DNA of 64,000 bases from an uncultured Paracoccaceae bacterium (GTDB lineage: Bacteria; Pseudomonadota; Alphaproteobacteria; Rhodobacterales; Rhodobacteraceae): NCBI GenBank assembly GCA_947503775.1, contig CANNFE010000005.1, positions 186,001 to 250,000 of the forward strand, written 5' to 3'. The notes under the pieces are model-generated. The model saw nothing but the letters and a program-made list of their open reading frames with translations, ran no database searches and was not told the origin of the DNA. A program made the translations under genes and the position numbers. Within the stretch, counting starts at the first letter, position 1, and each line of letters starts with the position of its first letter. Positions 55,868 to 64,000 of this stretch are shown one piece after another.

Positions 55868-55907
55868 CGCCCTTAAGATGGACGGTTAACCGTCCATCTT
55901 AAGGGCG
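55868..55907. repeat. 40-bp perfect palindrome over the lepA stop codon
   Basis: A 17-bp arm (CGCCCTTAAGATGGACG, 55868-55884) and its exact reverse complement (55891-55907) flank a self-complementary GTTAAC. The right arm is the end of the lepA coding sequence and its stop codon lies in the centre, so the left arm is an inverted copy of the gene's own end. There is no T-tract, so it is not a classical terminator, although the hairpin could protect the 3' end of the mRNA. Confidence 0.9.
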
Positions 55908-57685
55908 CTGATAAATGCCTCCTGCGGGATATCCACCTTCCCGAACTGGCGCATCTTCTTCTTCCCGGCCTTCTGCTTCTCGAGGAGCTTTTTCTTGCGG
56001 GTGGCGTCTCCGCCGTAGCATTTGGCGGTCACGTCCTTGCGCAGGGCGGCGAGGGTTTCTCGGGCGATGACGCGGCCTCCGATGGCGGCCTGGATCGGGA
56101 TCTTGAACATGTGGCGCGGGATCAGGTCCTTGAGCTTTTCGCACATGGCGCGGCCGCGCATCTCGGCGCGGTCGCGGTGGACCATGATGGAGAGCGCGTC
56201 CACCGGCTCTTCGTTGACGAGAACCTGCATCTTGACGAGGGCATCCTCGCGGTAACCCTCCATCGTGTAGTCGAAGGAGGCGTAGCCCTTGGTCACCGAT
56301 TTGAGGCGGTCGTAGAAGTCGAAGACGACCTCGTTGAGGGGCAGATCGTAGACCACCATCGCGCGCGTGCCCGCATAGGTCAGATCGAGCTGGATGCCGC
56401 GGCGATCCTGGCAAAGCTTGAGCACGTCGCCGAGATATTCGTCGGGCACGAGGATGGTCGCCTTAATGCGCGGCTCCTCGATATGGTCGACATGGGTGAG
56501 GTCGGGCATGTCGGCAGGGTTGTGCAGCTCGATCATCTCGCCGTCCCGCATGTAGACGTGGTAGATCACGGAGGGCGCGGTGGTGATGAGCTCGATATTG
56601 TATTCGCGTTCGATCCGGTCGCGGATCACCTCGAGATGCAGAAGGCCCAGAAAGCCGCAGCGGAAGCCGAAGCCGAGGGCGGCGGAGCTTTCCATTTCGA
56701 AGGAGAAGGAGGCGTCGTTGAGGGCGAGCTTTTCGATGGCGTCGCGCAGGTCTTCGAATTCGGCACTGTCGACGGGGAAGAGGCCGCAGAAGACGACGGG
56801 CTGGGACGGCTTGAAGCCGGGGAGCGCGTTGGTGGTGCCCTTCTTCTCGTGGGTGATCGTGTCGCCGACGCGGGTGTCGCGGACCTGCTTGATGGAGGCG
56901 GTCAGAAAACCGATCTCTCCGGGGCCGAGGACGTCGATGGCGGTGAGCGCGGGTTTGAAGACGCCGATGCGGTCGACATGGTGGACTGTGCCGTTGGAGA
57001 GGAACTTGATCCGCTCGCCCTTTTTAAGCTGGCCGTCGATGATGCGCACAAGGACGATGACGCCGAGATAGCTGTCGTACCAGCTGTCAACCAGCATGGC
57101 CTTAAGCGGGGCGTCCGGATCGCCCTTGGGGGCGGGCAGGTGCTGGACGATAGCCTCGAGCGTCTCGTGGATCCCCTGCCCCGTTTTGGCGGAGACGGCG
57201 ATGGCGCCAGAGGCGTCGATGCCGATGACATCCTCGATCTGCTCGGCGACGCGGTCGAGATCGGAGGCCGGCAGGTCGATCTTGTTGAGGACCGGCACGA
57301 TCTCGTGGTCGGCGTCGATGGCGTGATAGACATTGGCCAGCGTCTGCGCCTCGACGCCTTGCGTGCTGTCGACGACGAGGAGCGAGCCCTCGACCGCGCG
57401 CATGGAGCGGGAGACCTCGTAGGCGAAGTCGACGTGACCGGGCGTGTCGATGAGGTTGAGCACATAGGCCTGCCCGTCATCGGCGGTGTAGTCGATGCGA
57501 ACAGTCTGAGCCTTGATCGTGATGCCGCGCTCGCGCTCGATATCCATGCTGTCGAGCATCTGCTCTTTCATGTCGCGATCCTGCACCGTCCCCGTCTCCT
57601 GGATTAGGCGGTCGGCGAGCGTGGACTTGCCATGGTCGATATGGGCGACGATGGAGAAATTGCGGATATGGGCAAGGTCGGTCAT
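55886..57685 (-). CDS. lepA: Elongation factor 4 (LepA)
   Basis: 599 residues, the standard LepA length. GTPase motifs: [48 protein letters not shown] and SAKTGQGI. Domain order continues with EF-G-like domains III and V and the LepA-specific C-terminus ([37 protein letters not shown]). It acts on stalled ribosomes. Its last codons are embedded in a 40-bp palindrome. Confidence 0.96.
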   Translation of the reverse strand: MTDLAHIRNFSIVAHIDHGKSTLADRLIQETGTVQDRDMKEQMLDSMDIERERGITIKAQTVRIDYTADDGQAYVLNLIDTPGHVDFAYEVSRSMRAVEGSLLVVDSTQGVEAQTLANVYHAIDADHEIVPVLNKIDLPASDLDRVAEQIEDVIGIDASGAIAVSAKTGQGIHETLEAIVQHLPAPKGDPDAPLKAMLVDSWYDSYLGVIVLVRIIDGQLKKGERIKFLSNGTVHHVDRIGVFKPALTAIDVLGPGEIGFLTASIKQVRDTRVGDTITHEKKGTTNALPGFKPSQPVVFCGLFPVDSAEFEDLRDAIEKLALNDASFSFEMESSAALGFGFRCGFLGLLHLEVIRDRIEREYNIELITTAPSVIYHVYMRDGEMIELHNPADMPDLTHVDHIEEPRIKATILVPDEYLGDVLKLCQDRRGIQLDLTYAGTRAMVVYDLPLNEVVFDFYDRLKSVTKGYASFDYTMEGYREDALVKMQVLVNEEPVDALSIMVHRDRAEMRGRAMCEKLKDLIPRHMFKIPIQAAIGGRVIARETLAALRKDVTAKCYGGDATRKKKLLEKQKAGKKKMRQFGKVDIPQEAFISALKMDG

Positions 57686-57754
57686 TGCAGTGATATGCGG
57701 GGGAAGAGGCGAACGGTCAATGGGGCAGAAGCGCCGCGGGGATCGATCAGATTT

Positions 57755-57834
57755 TATACATCTGAATGTATATTATTTCGTATGCGGAGTTGCACGGTAG
57801 TATATGAGGGGTATATCTATCGGGCGAAGATATA
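57755..57834. promoter_or_regulatory. Inverted-repeat operators of the phd-doc operon
   Basis: Two inverted repeats lie in the AT-rich leader: TATACAT (57755-57761) with ATGTATA (57766-57772), spacer 4; and TATATCT (57812-57818) with AGATATA (57828-57834), spacer 9. They stand 16-95 bases before the antitoxin start. Phd/YefM proteins bind such palindromes to autoregulate, with Doc as corepressor; the assignment here is inferred from position. Confidence 0.55.
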
Positions 57835-57849
57835 TGAAGGAGAGGTCGG

Positions 57850-58101
57850 ATGACCCGCCTGCTGACCAACGAGATTGCCACGATGACCGAGCTGCGCGAG
57901 CCGCAGAAGGTGCTTGACCGCGCGCGGGGCAAACCGGTGGCGATTATGAAGAACTCCAAGCCGGTGGGATATTTCGTGCCGGTCGAGGCTCTGTCGGATC
58001 TTGAGGCACATCAACCTGCGTCTACGGATGATCTTCTTGCGGTTCTGGAGGAGAGCCGGGACGCCGTGCAGCCTGTTCTGGACTACCTCAAAGATAAATG
58101 A
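57850..58101 (+). CDS. phd: Phd/YefM-family antitoxin
   Basis: 83 residues. The N-terminal DNA-binding fold shows NEIATMTELREPQKVLDRARGKPVAIMKNSKPVGYFVPVEAL; the acidic C-terminal part (LEAHQPASTDDLLAVLEESRD) should wrap the toxin. AGGAG precedes the ATG. It neutralises the downstream Doc protein and represses the operon. Four-base overlap (ATGA) with the toxin gene. Confidence 0.88.
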   Translation: MTRLLTNEIATMTELREPQKVLDRARGKPVAIMKNSKPVGYFVPVEALSDLEAHQPASTDDLLAVLEESRDAVQPVLDYLKDK

Positions 58102-58475
58102 CCTACCAAACTTTGACGACTGAGCAGGTCATCGTCATCCACGACGATGTCCTCAATCCCGGTGAGCTTGACGGGATGGCCAAGGACAAATCGCTGGATG
58201 GCGCGCTCGCCCGTGTTCGGAACCGCCTGGACTATGGATTGATACAGGACATCTTTGATCTTGCTTCGGCGTATGCAGTCGCAATTGCGACCGGACACCG
58301 CTTCAATGACGCAAATAAAAGAACAGCTTTCCGGTCCATGGATACTGTTCTGCGTCTTAATGGGATCCGGCTTCAGTATCATGACGAAGACATCGGCCCT
58401 CTGATCATCGAGCTAGCGCAGCGCAAGCTTGAGGGTGAGGATTTGGCCGATTGGCTTCGGGCGCGGGCCGATTAG
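58098..58475 (+). CDS. doc: Death-on-curing (Doc) family toxin
   Basis: 125 residues. The Fic-fold active-site loop is [12 protein letters not shown] (near residue 71), matching the Doc variant in which the usual HPFxxGN motif is altered; family members phosphorylate EF-Tu. The N-terminus ([12 protein letters not shown]) and [20 protein letters not shown] also fit. Intact toxin with an intact antitoxin upstream. Located beside lepA, a translation factor gene, probably by chance. Confidence 0.88.
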   Translation: MTYQTLTTEQVIVIHDDVLNPGELDGMAKDKSLDGALARVRNRLDYGLIQDIFDLASAYAVAIATGHRFNDANKRTAFRSMDTVLRLNGIRLQYHDEDIGPLIIELAQRKLEGEDLADWLRARAD

Positions 58476-58537
58476 AGGGACCCGTTCGAAACCCGTTGTG
58501 CTTGACCCCTGCTTGCGGGCACTCTTGGCGGATGGTG

Positions 58538-59665
58538 ATGACAGAGCCCAGTTTCAGCATCGGGATTGAGGAGGAGTATCTTCTTGTCGATCTCGAGACG
58601 CTGAGCCTCGCCCCGGCACCTGATGCGCTGATGGCGGCGTGCAAGGCGGAGCTGGATCGGCAGGTCAGCCCGGAATTCCTGCAATGCCAGATCGAGGTCG
58701 GGACTGTCGTCTGCGCCGATATCGCAGAGGCGCGCACGGATCTGGCGCATTTGCGGCGTACGATCAAGGCGGCGGCTGCTGAATACGGGTTGGCTCCGCT
58801 GGCGGTGTCGACGCATCCCTTTTCGAAATGGGACGATCAGGCGTTCACCGACCGCAAGCGCTATCGCGAGTTGGAGGACGATTTGGAGCATGTCGCCCGC
58901 AGGATGCTGATCTGCGGGATGCATGTGCATGTGGGGATCGAGGACGAGGATCTGCGGATCGATCTGATGAACCAGGCCTCGTATTTCATGCCACATCTGC
59001 TGGCGCTGTCGACCTCCTCTCCGTTCTGGGAAGGGCACGATACTGGGCTGAGTTCTTACCGGTTGAGCGTCTTCGACAACATGCCGCGCACGGGGCTGCC
59101 GCCGCGCTTTCACAGCTTTGCGGCGTATCGCCGCACGGTCGAGACGATCATCCGCACCGGCGATATCGAGGATGCGACCAAGATCTGGTGGGATCTGCGA
59201 CCCTCGGACAGTTATCCGACGCTCGAGACGCGGATCTGCGATATCTCGCCCCGGATGGAGGATGCGCTCACGCTGGCGGCGCTGATCCAGAGCCTGATGC
59301 GGGCACTGAGCGATCTGCGGCGGTCGAACCGGCAATGGCGGTCCTATGACCGGTTCCTGATGGAGGAAAACCGCTGGCGGGCGCAGCGTTATGGATCGAC
59401 GGACAGTCTGATCGATCTGGGGATCGAGACGCTGGTGCCGGTGACGGAGCTGGTCGAGGAGTTGATCGAGTTCGTGGAGCCCCATGCGGACGTGCTGGGA
59501 TGTCTGGCGGAGGTCGAGGCGGCGCGGACCCTTGCGCAGGCCGGGACCTCGGCGGATCGGCAGCGGATCGTTCATGGGGCAGCGGTGAAGGCGGGCGCGA
59601 GCGAGGAGGAAGCGCTGAGGGCGGTCGTCGAGATGCTGATGGCAGAGTTCAGCGAAGGGCTTTGA
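58538..59665 (+). CDS. YbdK-family carboxylate-amine ligase (GCS2)
   Basis: 375 residues of the glutamate-cysteine ligase type 2 family: start [57 protein letters not shown], and [17 protein letters not shown]. YbdK proteins have weak glutamate-cysteine ligase activity and an uncertain natural substrate. Starts at 58532 and 58538 are both possible; the later one gives the family N-terminus. Single gene. Confidence 0.88.
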   Translation: MTEPSFSIGIEEEYLLVDLETLSLAPAPDALMAACKAELDRQVSPEFLQCQIEVGTVVCADIAEARTDLAHLRRTIKAAAAEYGLAPLAVSTHPFSKWDDQAFTDRKRYRELEDDLEHVARRMLICGMHVHVGIEDEDLRIDLMNQASYFMPHLLALSTSSPFWEGHDTGLSSYRLSVFDNMPRTGLPPRFHSFAAYRRTVETIIRTGDIEDATKIWWDLRPSDSYPTLETRICDISPRMEDALTLAALIQSLMRALSDLRRSNRQWRSYDRFLMEENRWRAQRYGSTDSLIDLGIETLVPVTELVEELIEFVEPHADVLGCLAEVEAARTLAQAGTSADRQRIVHGAAVKAGASEEEALRAVVEMLMAEFSEGL

Positions 59666-59764
59666 CCGGCGCGGCGTCACAGGACTGTTAATTGCGAATC
59701 CGGCTGGTCCCGATCATCGAAAGCGGCAGTCCCTTACCCGATCGCAAAGCAGGAAGAGCCGCCC

Positions 59765-60775
59765 ATGTCCGATCTTACGCGCCGCCATGTCTTGACCGGT
59801 CTTGCCGGGGTCCTTGCCTGCCCGGCGATTGCCCAGGCGCGGCCCTGGGACGAGGTGGTGACGCGGGCGCGGGGGCTTGAGCAGTGCCATGCGATGCTGG
59901 TCCGGATGGGCGGAACGGATGTCGTGTCGGAGGTGTTTCGCGGGCCGGGGATCCGGAGCGCGGTGCCGATCAAGTCGGTGTCGAAGACGATCGTCGCCGC
60001 CTTGACCGGGGCGGCCCTGGATCGGGGCGAGATCCCGTCGCTGGAGGCGACGCTGGCCGAGGTGGCGCCGCGGCTGATCCCGGGCGGCGCCGATGCGCGG
60101 GTGGGCGCGATCACGGTCGAGAACCTCGTGACGATGCAGGCGGGGCTGGAGCGGATGTCGGGCGCCAATTACGGCAGCTGGGTGAGCAGCGGCGACTGGG
60201 TGGCCAATGCGCTGTCGCGGCCCTTCGTGGCCGAACCGGGGAGCCGAATGCTCTATTCGACGGGGTCCTTTCACGTGCTCGGCGCGGTGCTGTCGGAAGT
60301 GTCGGGCCAGAGCCTTCTGGCGCTGGCACGGGAGCGTCTGGGGCGGCCGCTCGGGATCGAGATCCCGGCCTGGACGCGTGATCCGCAGGGGCGGTATCTG
60401 GGCGGCAACGAGATGTCGATGAGCCTGCCCGCCATGGTGCGCTTTGGCGAGATGTATCGGCGCGGCGGCGCCTGGGAGGGTCCCCAGGTGCTGAGCGGCG
60501 ACTGGGTGTCGCGGTCGCTGGAGCCTCGGACGCGGTCTCCGTTCTCGGGGCTCAGCTATGGGTATGGCTGGTTTCTGGGCCGGTCGGGCGGCGCGCGCTA
60601 TGGGCTGGCGCGCGGCTATGGCGGGCAGGTGATCTGCATCGTGCCGGAGCTGGATCTGACCGTTGCGATTACCTCGGATCCGACGCGGCCCGCGCGCAGC
60701 GGCGGGTATTTCGGCGATCTTATGCGGCTGATCGAGGGGGCGATCCTGCCCACCGCGCGCGCACAGATGACCTAG
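59765..60775 (+). CDS. Beta-lactamase-fold serine hydrolase, exported
   Basis: 336 residues with an RR-containing signal (TRRHVLTGLAGVLACPAIAQA), suggesting Tat or Sec export. Class C beta-lactamase/PBP-like motifs: nucleophile SVSKTIV (SxxK), the second motif LYSTGSFHVLG (YST in place of YxN), and a third glycine-rich motif near RGYGGQV. Likely a D-Ala-D-Ala peptidase-like or esterase-type enzyme rather than a resistance enzyme. Its stop shares CTAG with the stop of the convergent adhP. Confidence 0.85.
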   Translation: MSDLTRRHVLTGLAGVLACPAIAQARPWDEVVTRARGLEQCHAMLVRMGGTDVVSEVFRGPGIRSAVPIKSVSKTIVAALTGAALDRGEIPSLEATLAEVAPRLIPGGADARVGAITVENLVTMQAGLERMSGANYGSWVSSGDWVANALSRPFVAEPGSRMLYSTGSFHVLGAVLSEVSGQSLLALARERLGRPLGIEIPAWTRDPQGRYLGGNEMSMSLPAMVRFGEMYRRGGAWEGPQVLSGDWVSRSLEPRTRSPFSGLSYGYGWFLGRSGGARYGLARGYGGQVICIVPELDLTVAITSDPTRPARSGGYFGDLMRLIEGAILPTARAQMT

Positions 60776-61794
60776 ATCCGCAGCACGACGCGCCCGTCGA
60801 TCCGGCCATCCCGCATCCGGGCGAAGATGTCGTTGATGTTGTCAAGCTCGTCCCAAGCGAATTGGGTCGTCACCTTGTCCTCGGCGGCGAGTGCAAGCGC
60901 CTCGGTCAGGTCGAGCCGTGTGCCGACGATGGAGCCGCGCACGGTCAGGCGCCTGAGCACCACATCGAAGATCGGGAGCGGGAAGTCCCCGGGCGGGATC
61001 CCGACGAGCGAAAGCGTGCCGTGCTTGCGCAGCATGCCGACGGCTTGGGCGAAGGCGGGGCGGGAGGGCGCGGTGACGAGCACGCCGTGCACGCCGCCAA
61101 GCTGGGACATGATGGTGGCCGCCGGATCGCCTTGGGAGGCGTTGACTGCTTCATCGGCGCCCAGCGAAGTGGCCAGGTCGAGCTTGTCTTGAGCGATATC
61201 GACGGCGACCACATGCATGCCCATCGCCTTGGCGTATTGGACGGCCATGTGGCCCAGACCGCCGATCCCGATGATGGCGACCCATTGGCCGGGGCGGACC
61301 TCGGTTTCCTTGAGGCCCTTGTAGACGGTCACTCCCGCACAAAGAACCGGAGAGGCCGGACCCCAGTCGAGGCCGCCGGGGATGACGCCGACATAGTCGG
61401 CATCGGCGGCGACATAGTCGGCATAGGCGCCGTTCACGGTGTAGCCGGTCATCTGCTGGTGATCGCAGAGCGTCTCCCAGCCGCCGGTGCAATGCTCGCA
61501 GCGGCCGCAGGCGGTGTGCAGCCAGGGCACGCCGACGCGGTCGCCTTCACGTAGATGGGTGACGCCCGCCCCGAGGGCGGCCACCTCTCCGACGCCTTCA
61601 TGGCCGGGGATGAAGGGCGCGGTCGGTTTGACCGGCCAGTCGCCTTCGGCGGCGTGCAGATCGGTGTGGCAGACGCCCGAGGCGCGCACGCGGACCAGCA
61701 CCTCGCCCGGGCCGATCCGGGGGACCGGGACCTCGCGAATATCGAGCGGCTGGCCAAGCTCGGTGACGACAGCGGCTTTCATTGTCTTGTCCAT
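60772..61794 (-). CDS. adhP: Zinc-dependent alcohol dehydrogenase
   Basis: 340 residues. Catalytic zinc ligands in CHTDLHAAEGDWP, GHEGVGEV and LCAGVTVYKGL; structural zinc site CGRCEHCTGGWETLC; NAD-binding GIGGLGHMAVQYAKAMG. This is the AdhP-like ethanol/short-chain alcohol dehydrogenase. GGAGG lies upstream of the ATG at 61794. Confidence 0.92.
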   Translation of the reverse strand: MDKTMKAAVVTELGQPLDIREVPVPRIGPGEVLVRVRASGVCHTDLHAAEGDWPVKPTAPFIPGHEGVGEVAALGAGVTHLREGDRVGVPWLHTACGRCEHCTGGWETLCDHQQMTGYTVNGAYADYVAADADYVGVIPGGLDWGPASPVLCAGVTVYKGLKETEVRPGQWVAIIGIGGLGHMAVQYAKAMGMHVVAVDIAQDKLDLATSLGADEAVNASQGDPAATIMSQLGGVHGVLVTAPSRPAFAQAVGMLRKHGTLSLVGIPPGDFPLPIFDVVLRRLTVRGSIVGTRLDLTEALALAAEDKVTTQFAWDELDNINDIFARMRDGRIDGRVVLRI

Positions 61795-61905
61795 GGGGCA
61801 TGCCTCCTTCGAGAAGATCGATGTCTTCCTCAGGATGCCTGCCGAAGGCGCCGGAGGCCTTGATATGCGTCAAGGGATAGGTCGATCCGCTTGACCCGGC
61901 CCGAT

Positions 61906-62319
61906 TTAGGAGGCGGTGTCGCGATGCTGCTCGGCGGCGATGAGGTCGACGAGATCCTCGTGCCCGCCCGGCGCATCGAGCGTCGACCATGTCCGGTCGC
62001 GGGGGGGATCCGGCGGGGTTTCGCAGTTGCGGCGGTGCAGGCTCACCTTGGCCATGAAGTTCGCCGAGATCGGAGCCGTGACGAAGAGGAAGGCCATGAT
62101 CAAAAGCTCGTGCATGGAGCCGTCGGCGAAGGTGTAGGAGTGGATCATCGAGGCCAGAAGGAGCGCGCCGACGCCCATCGTGCCGACCTTGGTCGGCGCG
62201 TGCAGGCGGGTCAGGGAATCGTTGAATTTCAGAAGGCCGATGGCCCCGACAAGGGTGAAGATCGCCCCGATAAAGAGGCAGATGGCAATGGCGATGGTTC
62301 CGATAAGCTCGAGGGTCAT
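61906..62319 (-). CDS. mnhG: Mrp-type Na+/H+ antiporter subunit G
   Basis: 137 residues. Three hydrophobic helices and the family signature GAIFTLVGAIGLLKFNDSLTRLHAPTK, then GTMGVGALLLAS. The polar C-terminal tail is longer than usual. Part of the multisubunit Mrp antiporter (A-G). Its ATG overlaps the stop of mnhF. Confidence 0.9.
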   Translation of the reverse strand: MTLELIGTIAIAICLFIGAIFTLVGAIGLLKFNDSLTRLHAPTKVGTMGVGALLLASMIHSYTFADGSMHELLIMAFLFVTAPISANFMAKVSLHRRNCETPPDPPRDRTWSTLDAPGGHEDLVDLIAAEQHRDTAS

Positions 62320-62603
62320 TCGATGATATCTCCCCTCAGAACGAAGCGGGCATAGGCCACGGTCGAGACGAAGCCGAGCATCGCGATGATCAGCGAGACC
62401 TCGAAATAGATGCGGCTGCCCTGGGCGATGCCCAGAAGGACGATGAGGCCGATCGCGTTCACGACCATCGTATCGAGCGCGAGGATCCGGTCGCCGGTAT
62501 TGGGACCTATGACGAGGCGGACCATCGACATGATCTGGGAAAGCGCCACCACGACGAAAGCGATGACGAGGGCGATGTTCATGAGATCGGTGGCAAAGGT
62601 CAT
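62316..62603 (-). CDS. mnhF: Mrp-type Na+/H+ antiporter subunit F
   Basis: 95 residues with three helices; signature RLVIGPNTGDRILALDTMVVNAIGLIVLLGI. Overlaps subunits E and G by 4 bases on either side, so the subunits are translationally coupled. Confidence 0.92.
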   Translation of the reverse strand: MTFATDLMNIALVIAFVVVALSQIMSMVRLVIGPNTGDRILALDTMVVNAIGLIVLLGIAQGSRIYFEVSLIIAMLGFVSTVAYARFVLRGDIIE

Positions 62604-63100
62604 ATGAAGATCTCCTTGAGCCGGCGTTCGTAGCGCTGTTTGATCTGGTCGCGGATCGCATCGGGATCGTCCGTGTCGAGCGCGTGTACCAGAAGGCTGT
62701 GGCCTTCATCGGAAAGATCTGCAGAGACGGTCCCGGGGGTCAGGGTGATCGTGCCGGCAAGGACGGTGATCGCCTCAGGCTGGCGCAGATCGAGGGGGAC
62801 GACGACCCAGGCGGGCCGGAGTTTGTCATTGGGGCGGGTCAGGACGATCCAGGCGACCTCGACATTGGCGATCAGGATGTCCCAGAGGACGAGCAGGACG
62901 TAGGAGATCATCTTGCCGAGGCGGAAGCCGCGCGGCGTGTCGGGCCACCAGACGGCGGTGACCCAGGGAATGATGACGCCGAGGATCAGGCCGAAGACGA
63001 TCATCCCCGCCGAGATGTTGTTTTGCAGCAGCGTCCAGACCACGGCGAGCAGGAGCGTCAGGAACGGATGCGGCAGAAGCCAGCGGATTGCGCCTTTCAT
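62600..63100 (-). CDS. mnhE: Mrp-type Na+/H+ antiporter subunit E
   Basis: 166 residues. Two N-terminal helices, then the conserved soluble part: ANVEVAWIVLTRPNDKLRPAWVVVPLDL, ITLTPGTVSADLSDEGHSLLVHALD. Starts 1 base from the stop of subunit D and overlaps subunit F. Confidence 0.92.
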   Translation of the reverse strand: MKGAIRWLLPHPFLTLLLAVVWTLLQNNISAGMIVFGLILGVIIPWVTAVWWPDTPRGFRLGKMISYVLLVLWDILIANVEVAWIVLTRPNDKLRPAWVVVPLDLRQPEAITVLAGTITLTPGTVSADLSDEGHSLLVHALDTDDPDAIRDQIKQRYERRLKEIFI

Positions 63101-63101
63101 G

Positions 63102-64000
63102 TCAGTTCGCCTCCTGCGGTGGGCTGAGCTTGCCGGGCGTGTCCATCACTGTCGAGATATAGGGCTCGGGCGAGAAGAGCTGGTCTGAGATCGCGGCTGT
63201 ATAGCCTGTCATCGGCCCGGCAAACACCGTATGGGCCGCCAGAAGCGCCACCAGACCGCCGACCGCCACATAGGAGAGCGCCGCCGGGGCGGCAGGCGGC
63301 GCGGTGGCGTCTTCGGGGGGCGTGATGCTTTGCGCCTTCCAGAAGACGATGCTGCCCGCGCGGGCAAAGCCGACGATGCTGACGAGGCTGGCGCCCAGGA
63401 TGGTCGCCCAGGTCCAGACGACAAGCGGCGAGGTGAAGGCGGCGTCCAGGATCAGCAGCTTGCCGACGAAGCCGGAGAGCGGCGGCAGGCCGGTCATGGC
63501 GATTGCGGCGACGAAGAACAGCGCGGCGGTCAGCGCCGCTCCGGTCATGGGGGGCATAGCGGTCAGGCGCAGGCTGCCCCCCCTGCCCGACCGGACGAGA
63601 TCGACGATCAGGAAAAGCGCCGCGGCGGCCAGCGTCGAATGGACGATGTAGTAAAGCGCGGCGGCAATCCCATCGGGCGTGAAGAGCGCGATGGAGATCA
63701 TCACCATGCCCATCGATCCGATCACCGAAAAGGCGACGAGCCGGTCGAGCGTCCGGGCGGCCAGCACGCCAATCATGCCGATGGCCAGCGAGGCGAGCGC
63801 GGCGGGCAGAAGCCAGAGCGTGTGCAGGCCCGCCGTCGCCTCAAGCTCGGGCGGGAAGACCATCGTGTAGACGCGGATGATCGCATAGGCACCGACCTTG
63901 GTCATGATCGCAAAGAGGGCGGCGACCGGGGCGGGCGCTTCGGCATAGCTGGAGGGCAGCCAGAAGTGCAGCGGCACGACGGCGGCCTTGATCGCGAAGA
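63102..64000 (-). CDS. mnhD: Mrp-type Na+/H+ antiporter subunit D (5' part beyond the window)
   Basis: Partial: the reading frame continues past the window edge. The visible 299 codons correspond to the C-terminal 60% of the protein, homologous to the proton-pumping subunit NuoN/NuoL: KAAVVPLHFWLPSSYAEAPAPVAALFAIMTKVGAYAIIRVY contains the key channel lysines, then LVAFSVIGSMGMVMISI, and GLPPLSGFVGKLLILD. Upstream genes for subunits A-C are expected beyond 64000. Confidence 0.9.
   Translation of the reverse strand, partial: FAIKAAVVPLHFWLPSSYAEAPAPVAALFAIMTKVGAYAIIRVYTMVFPPELEATAGLHTLWLLPAALASLAIGMIGVLAARTLDRLVAFSVIGSMGMVMISIALFTPDGIAAALYYIVHSTLAAAALFLIVDLVRSGRGGSLRLTAMPPMTGAALTAALFFVAAIAMTGLPPLSGFVGKLLILDAAFTSPLVVWTWATILGASLVSIVGFARAGSIVFWKAQSITPPEDATAPPAAPAALSYVAVGGLVALLAAHTVFAGPMTGYTAAISDQLFSPEPYISTVMDTPGKLSPPQEAN

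Noticed and set aside
56111-57607. Open frame of about 500 codons on the plus strand
   Set aside because: Antisense shadow of lepA, rich in Asp/Glu/Val repeats typical of reverse-frame GC-rich DNA.
1-64000. tRNA, rRNA and prophage genes
   Set aside because: None was recognised on either strand by reading; intergenic regions lack cloverleaf-like T-loop sequences and there is no integrase or structural phage gene.

Overview
The window is chromosomal DNA from a high-GC alphaproteobacterium, most likely a member of the Rhodobacterales (Roseobacter/Rhodobacter group). This rests on the gene set: short-form HisG with HisZ next to HisS, a DUF1489 protein, B12-dependent ribonucleotide reductase, SlyX ending in a PPHY motif, a Hint-domain protein, a dimethylglycine/sarcosine dehydrogenase-like flavoprotein, and Mrp antiporter genes. 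No rRNA, tRNA or CRISPR array was recognised.

Layout. 1-8.5 kb: a small Asp-tailed secreted protein, parE, a GAF-EAL phosphodiesterase, a small DMT-type transporter, cytochrome c, a beta-keto acid cleavage enzyme fused by start/stop overlap to a decayed intradiol dioxygenase, a LysR regulator and an azoreductase. 8.5-13.3 kb is a graveyard of dead DNA: a truncated small membrane protein gene, an IS3-family remnant joined to an exonuclease I-like pseudogene, an IS110-family remnant fused to an IS1182-family remnant, and short phased repeats. 13.3-25.7 kb is housekeeping: nrdJ, hisSZG, slyX, dnaE and small envelope proteins.

26.1-36.8 kb is a purine salvage/catabolism block on the plus strand: xdhABC followed directly by a BMP-type nucleoside/purine ABC transporter (ATPase, two permeases, binding protein), closed by a clear terminator. 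This block carries most copies of a dispersed repeat (GCATATTT...AGATGAAG), two of them inside the xdhA and xdhB reading frames. 36.8-41.1 kb holds two flavoprotein oxidoreductases and a Hint-domain protein.

41.4-45.0 kb is a compact three-gene glycan cassette: GtrB-like polyprenol glycosyltransferase, methyltransferase, and a fusion of a GtrA-like flippase domain with a GT-C-like membrane glycosyltransferase. 45-51.4 kb: panCB, NAD kinase, glyA, an esterase, and a pesticin/T4-lysozyme-like muramidase translationally coupled to a secreted cysteine-rich protein that looks like an effector-immunity pair. 51.5-54.1 kb: small lipoproteins and YceI.

54.4-58.5 kb is accessory: an AT-rich gene for a stand-alone RelA/SpoT alarmone synthetase, a frameshifted DUF2442 gene, lepA with a 40-bp perfect palindrome over its stop codon, and a Phd-Doc toxin-antitoxin pair with inverted-repeat operators. 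58.5-64 kb: a YbdK-type carboxylate-amine ligase, a beta-lactamase-fold hydrolase, AdhP, and the Mrp genes mnhG, F, E and partial D.

The best candidates for undescribed biology are the muramidase/secreted-protein pair, the RelA/SpoT gene, the GtrA-GT-C fusion cassette and the dispersed repeat family that invades xdh genes in frame.
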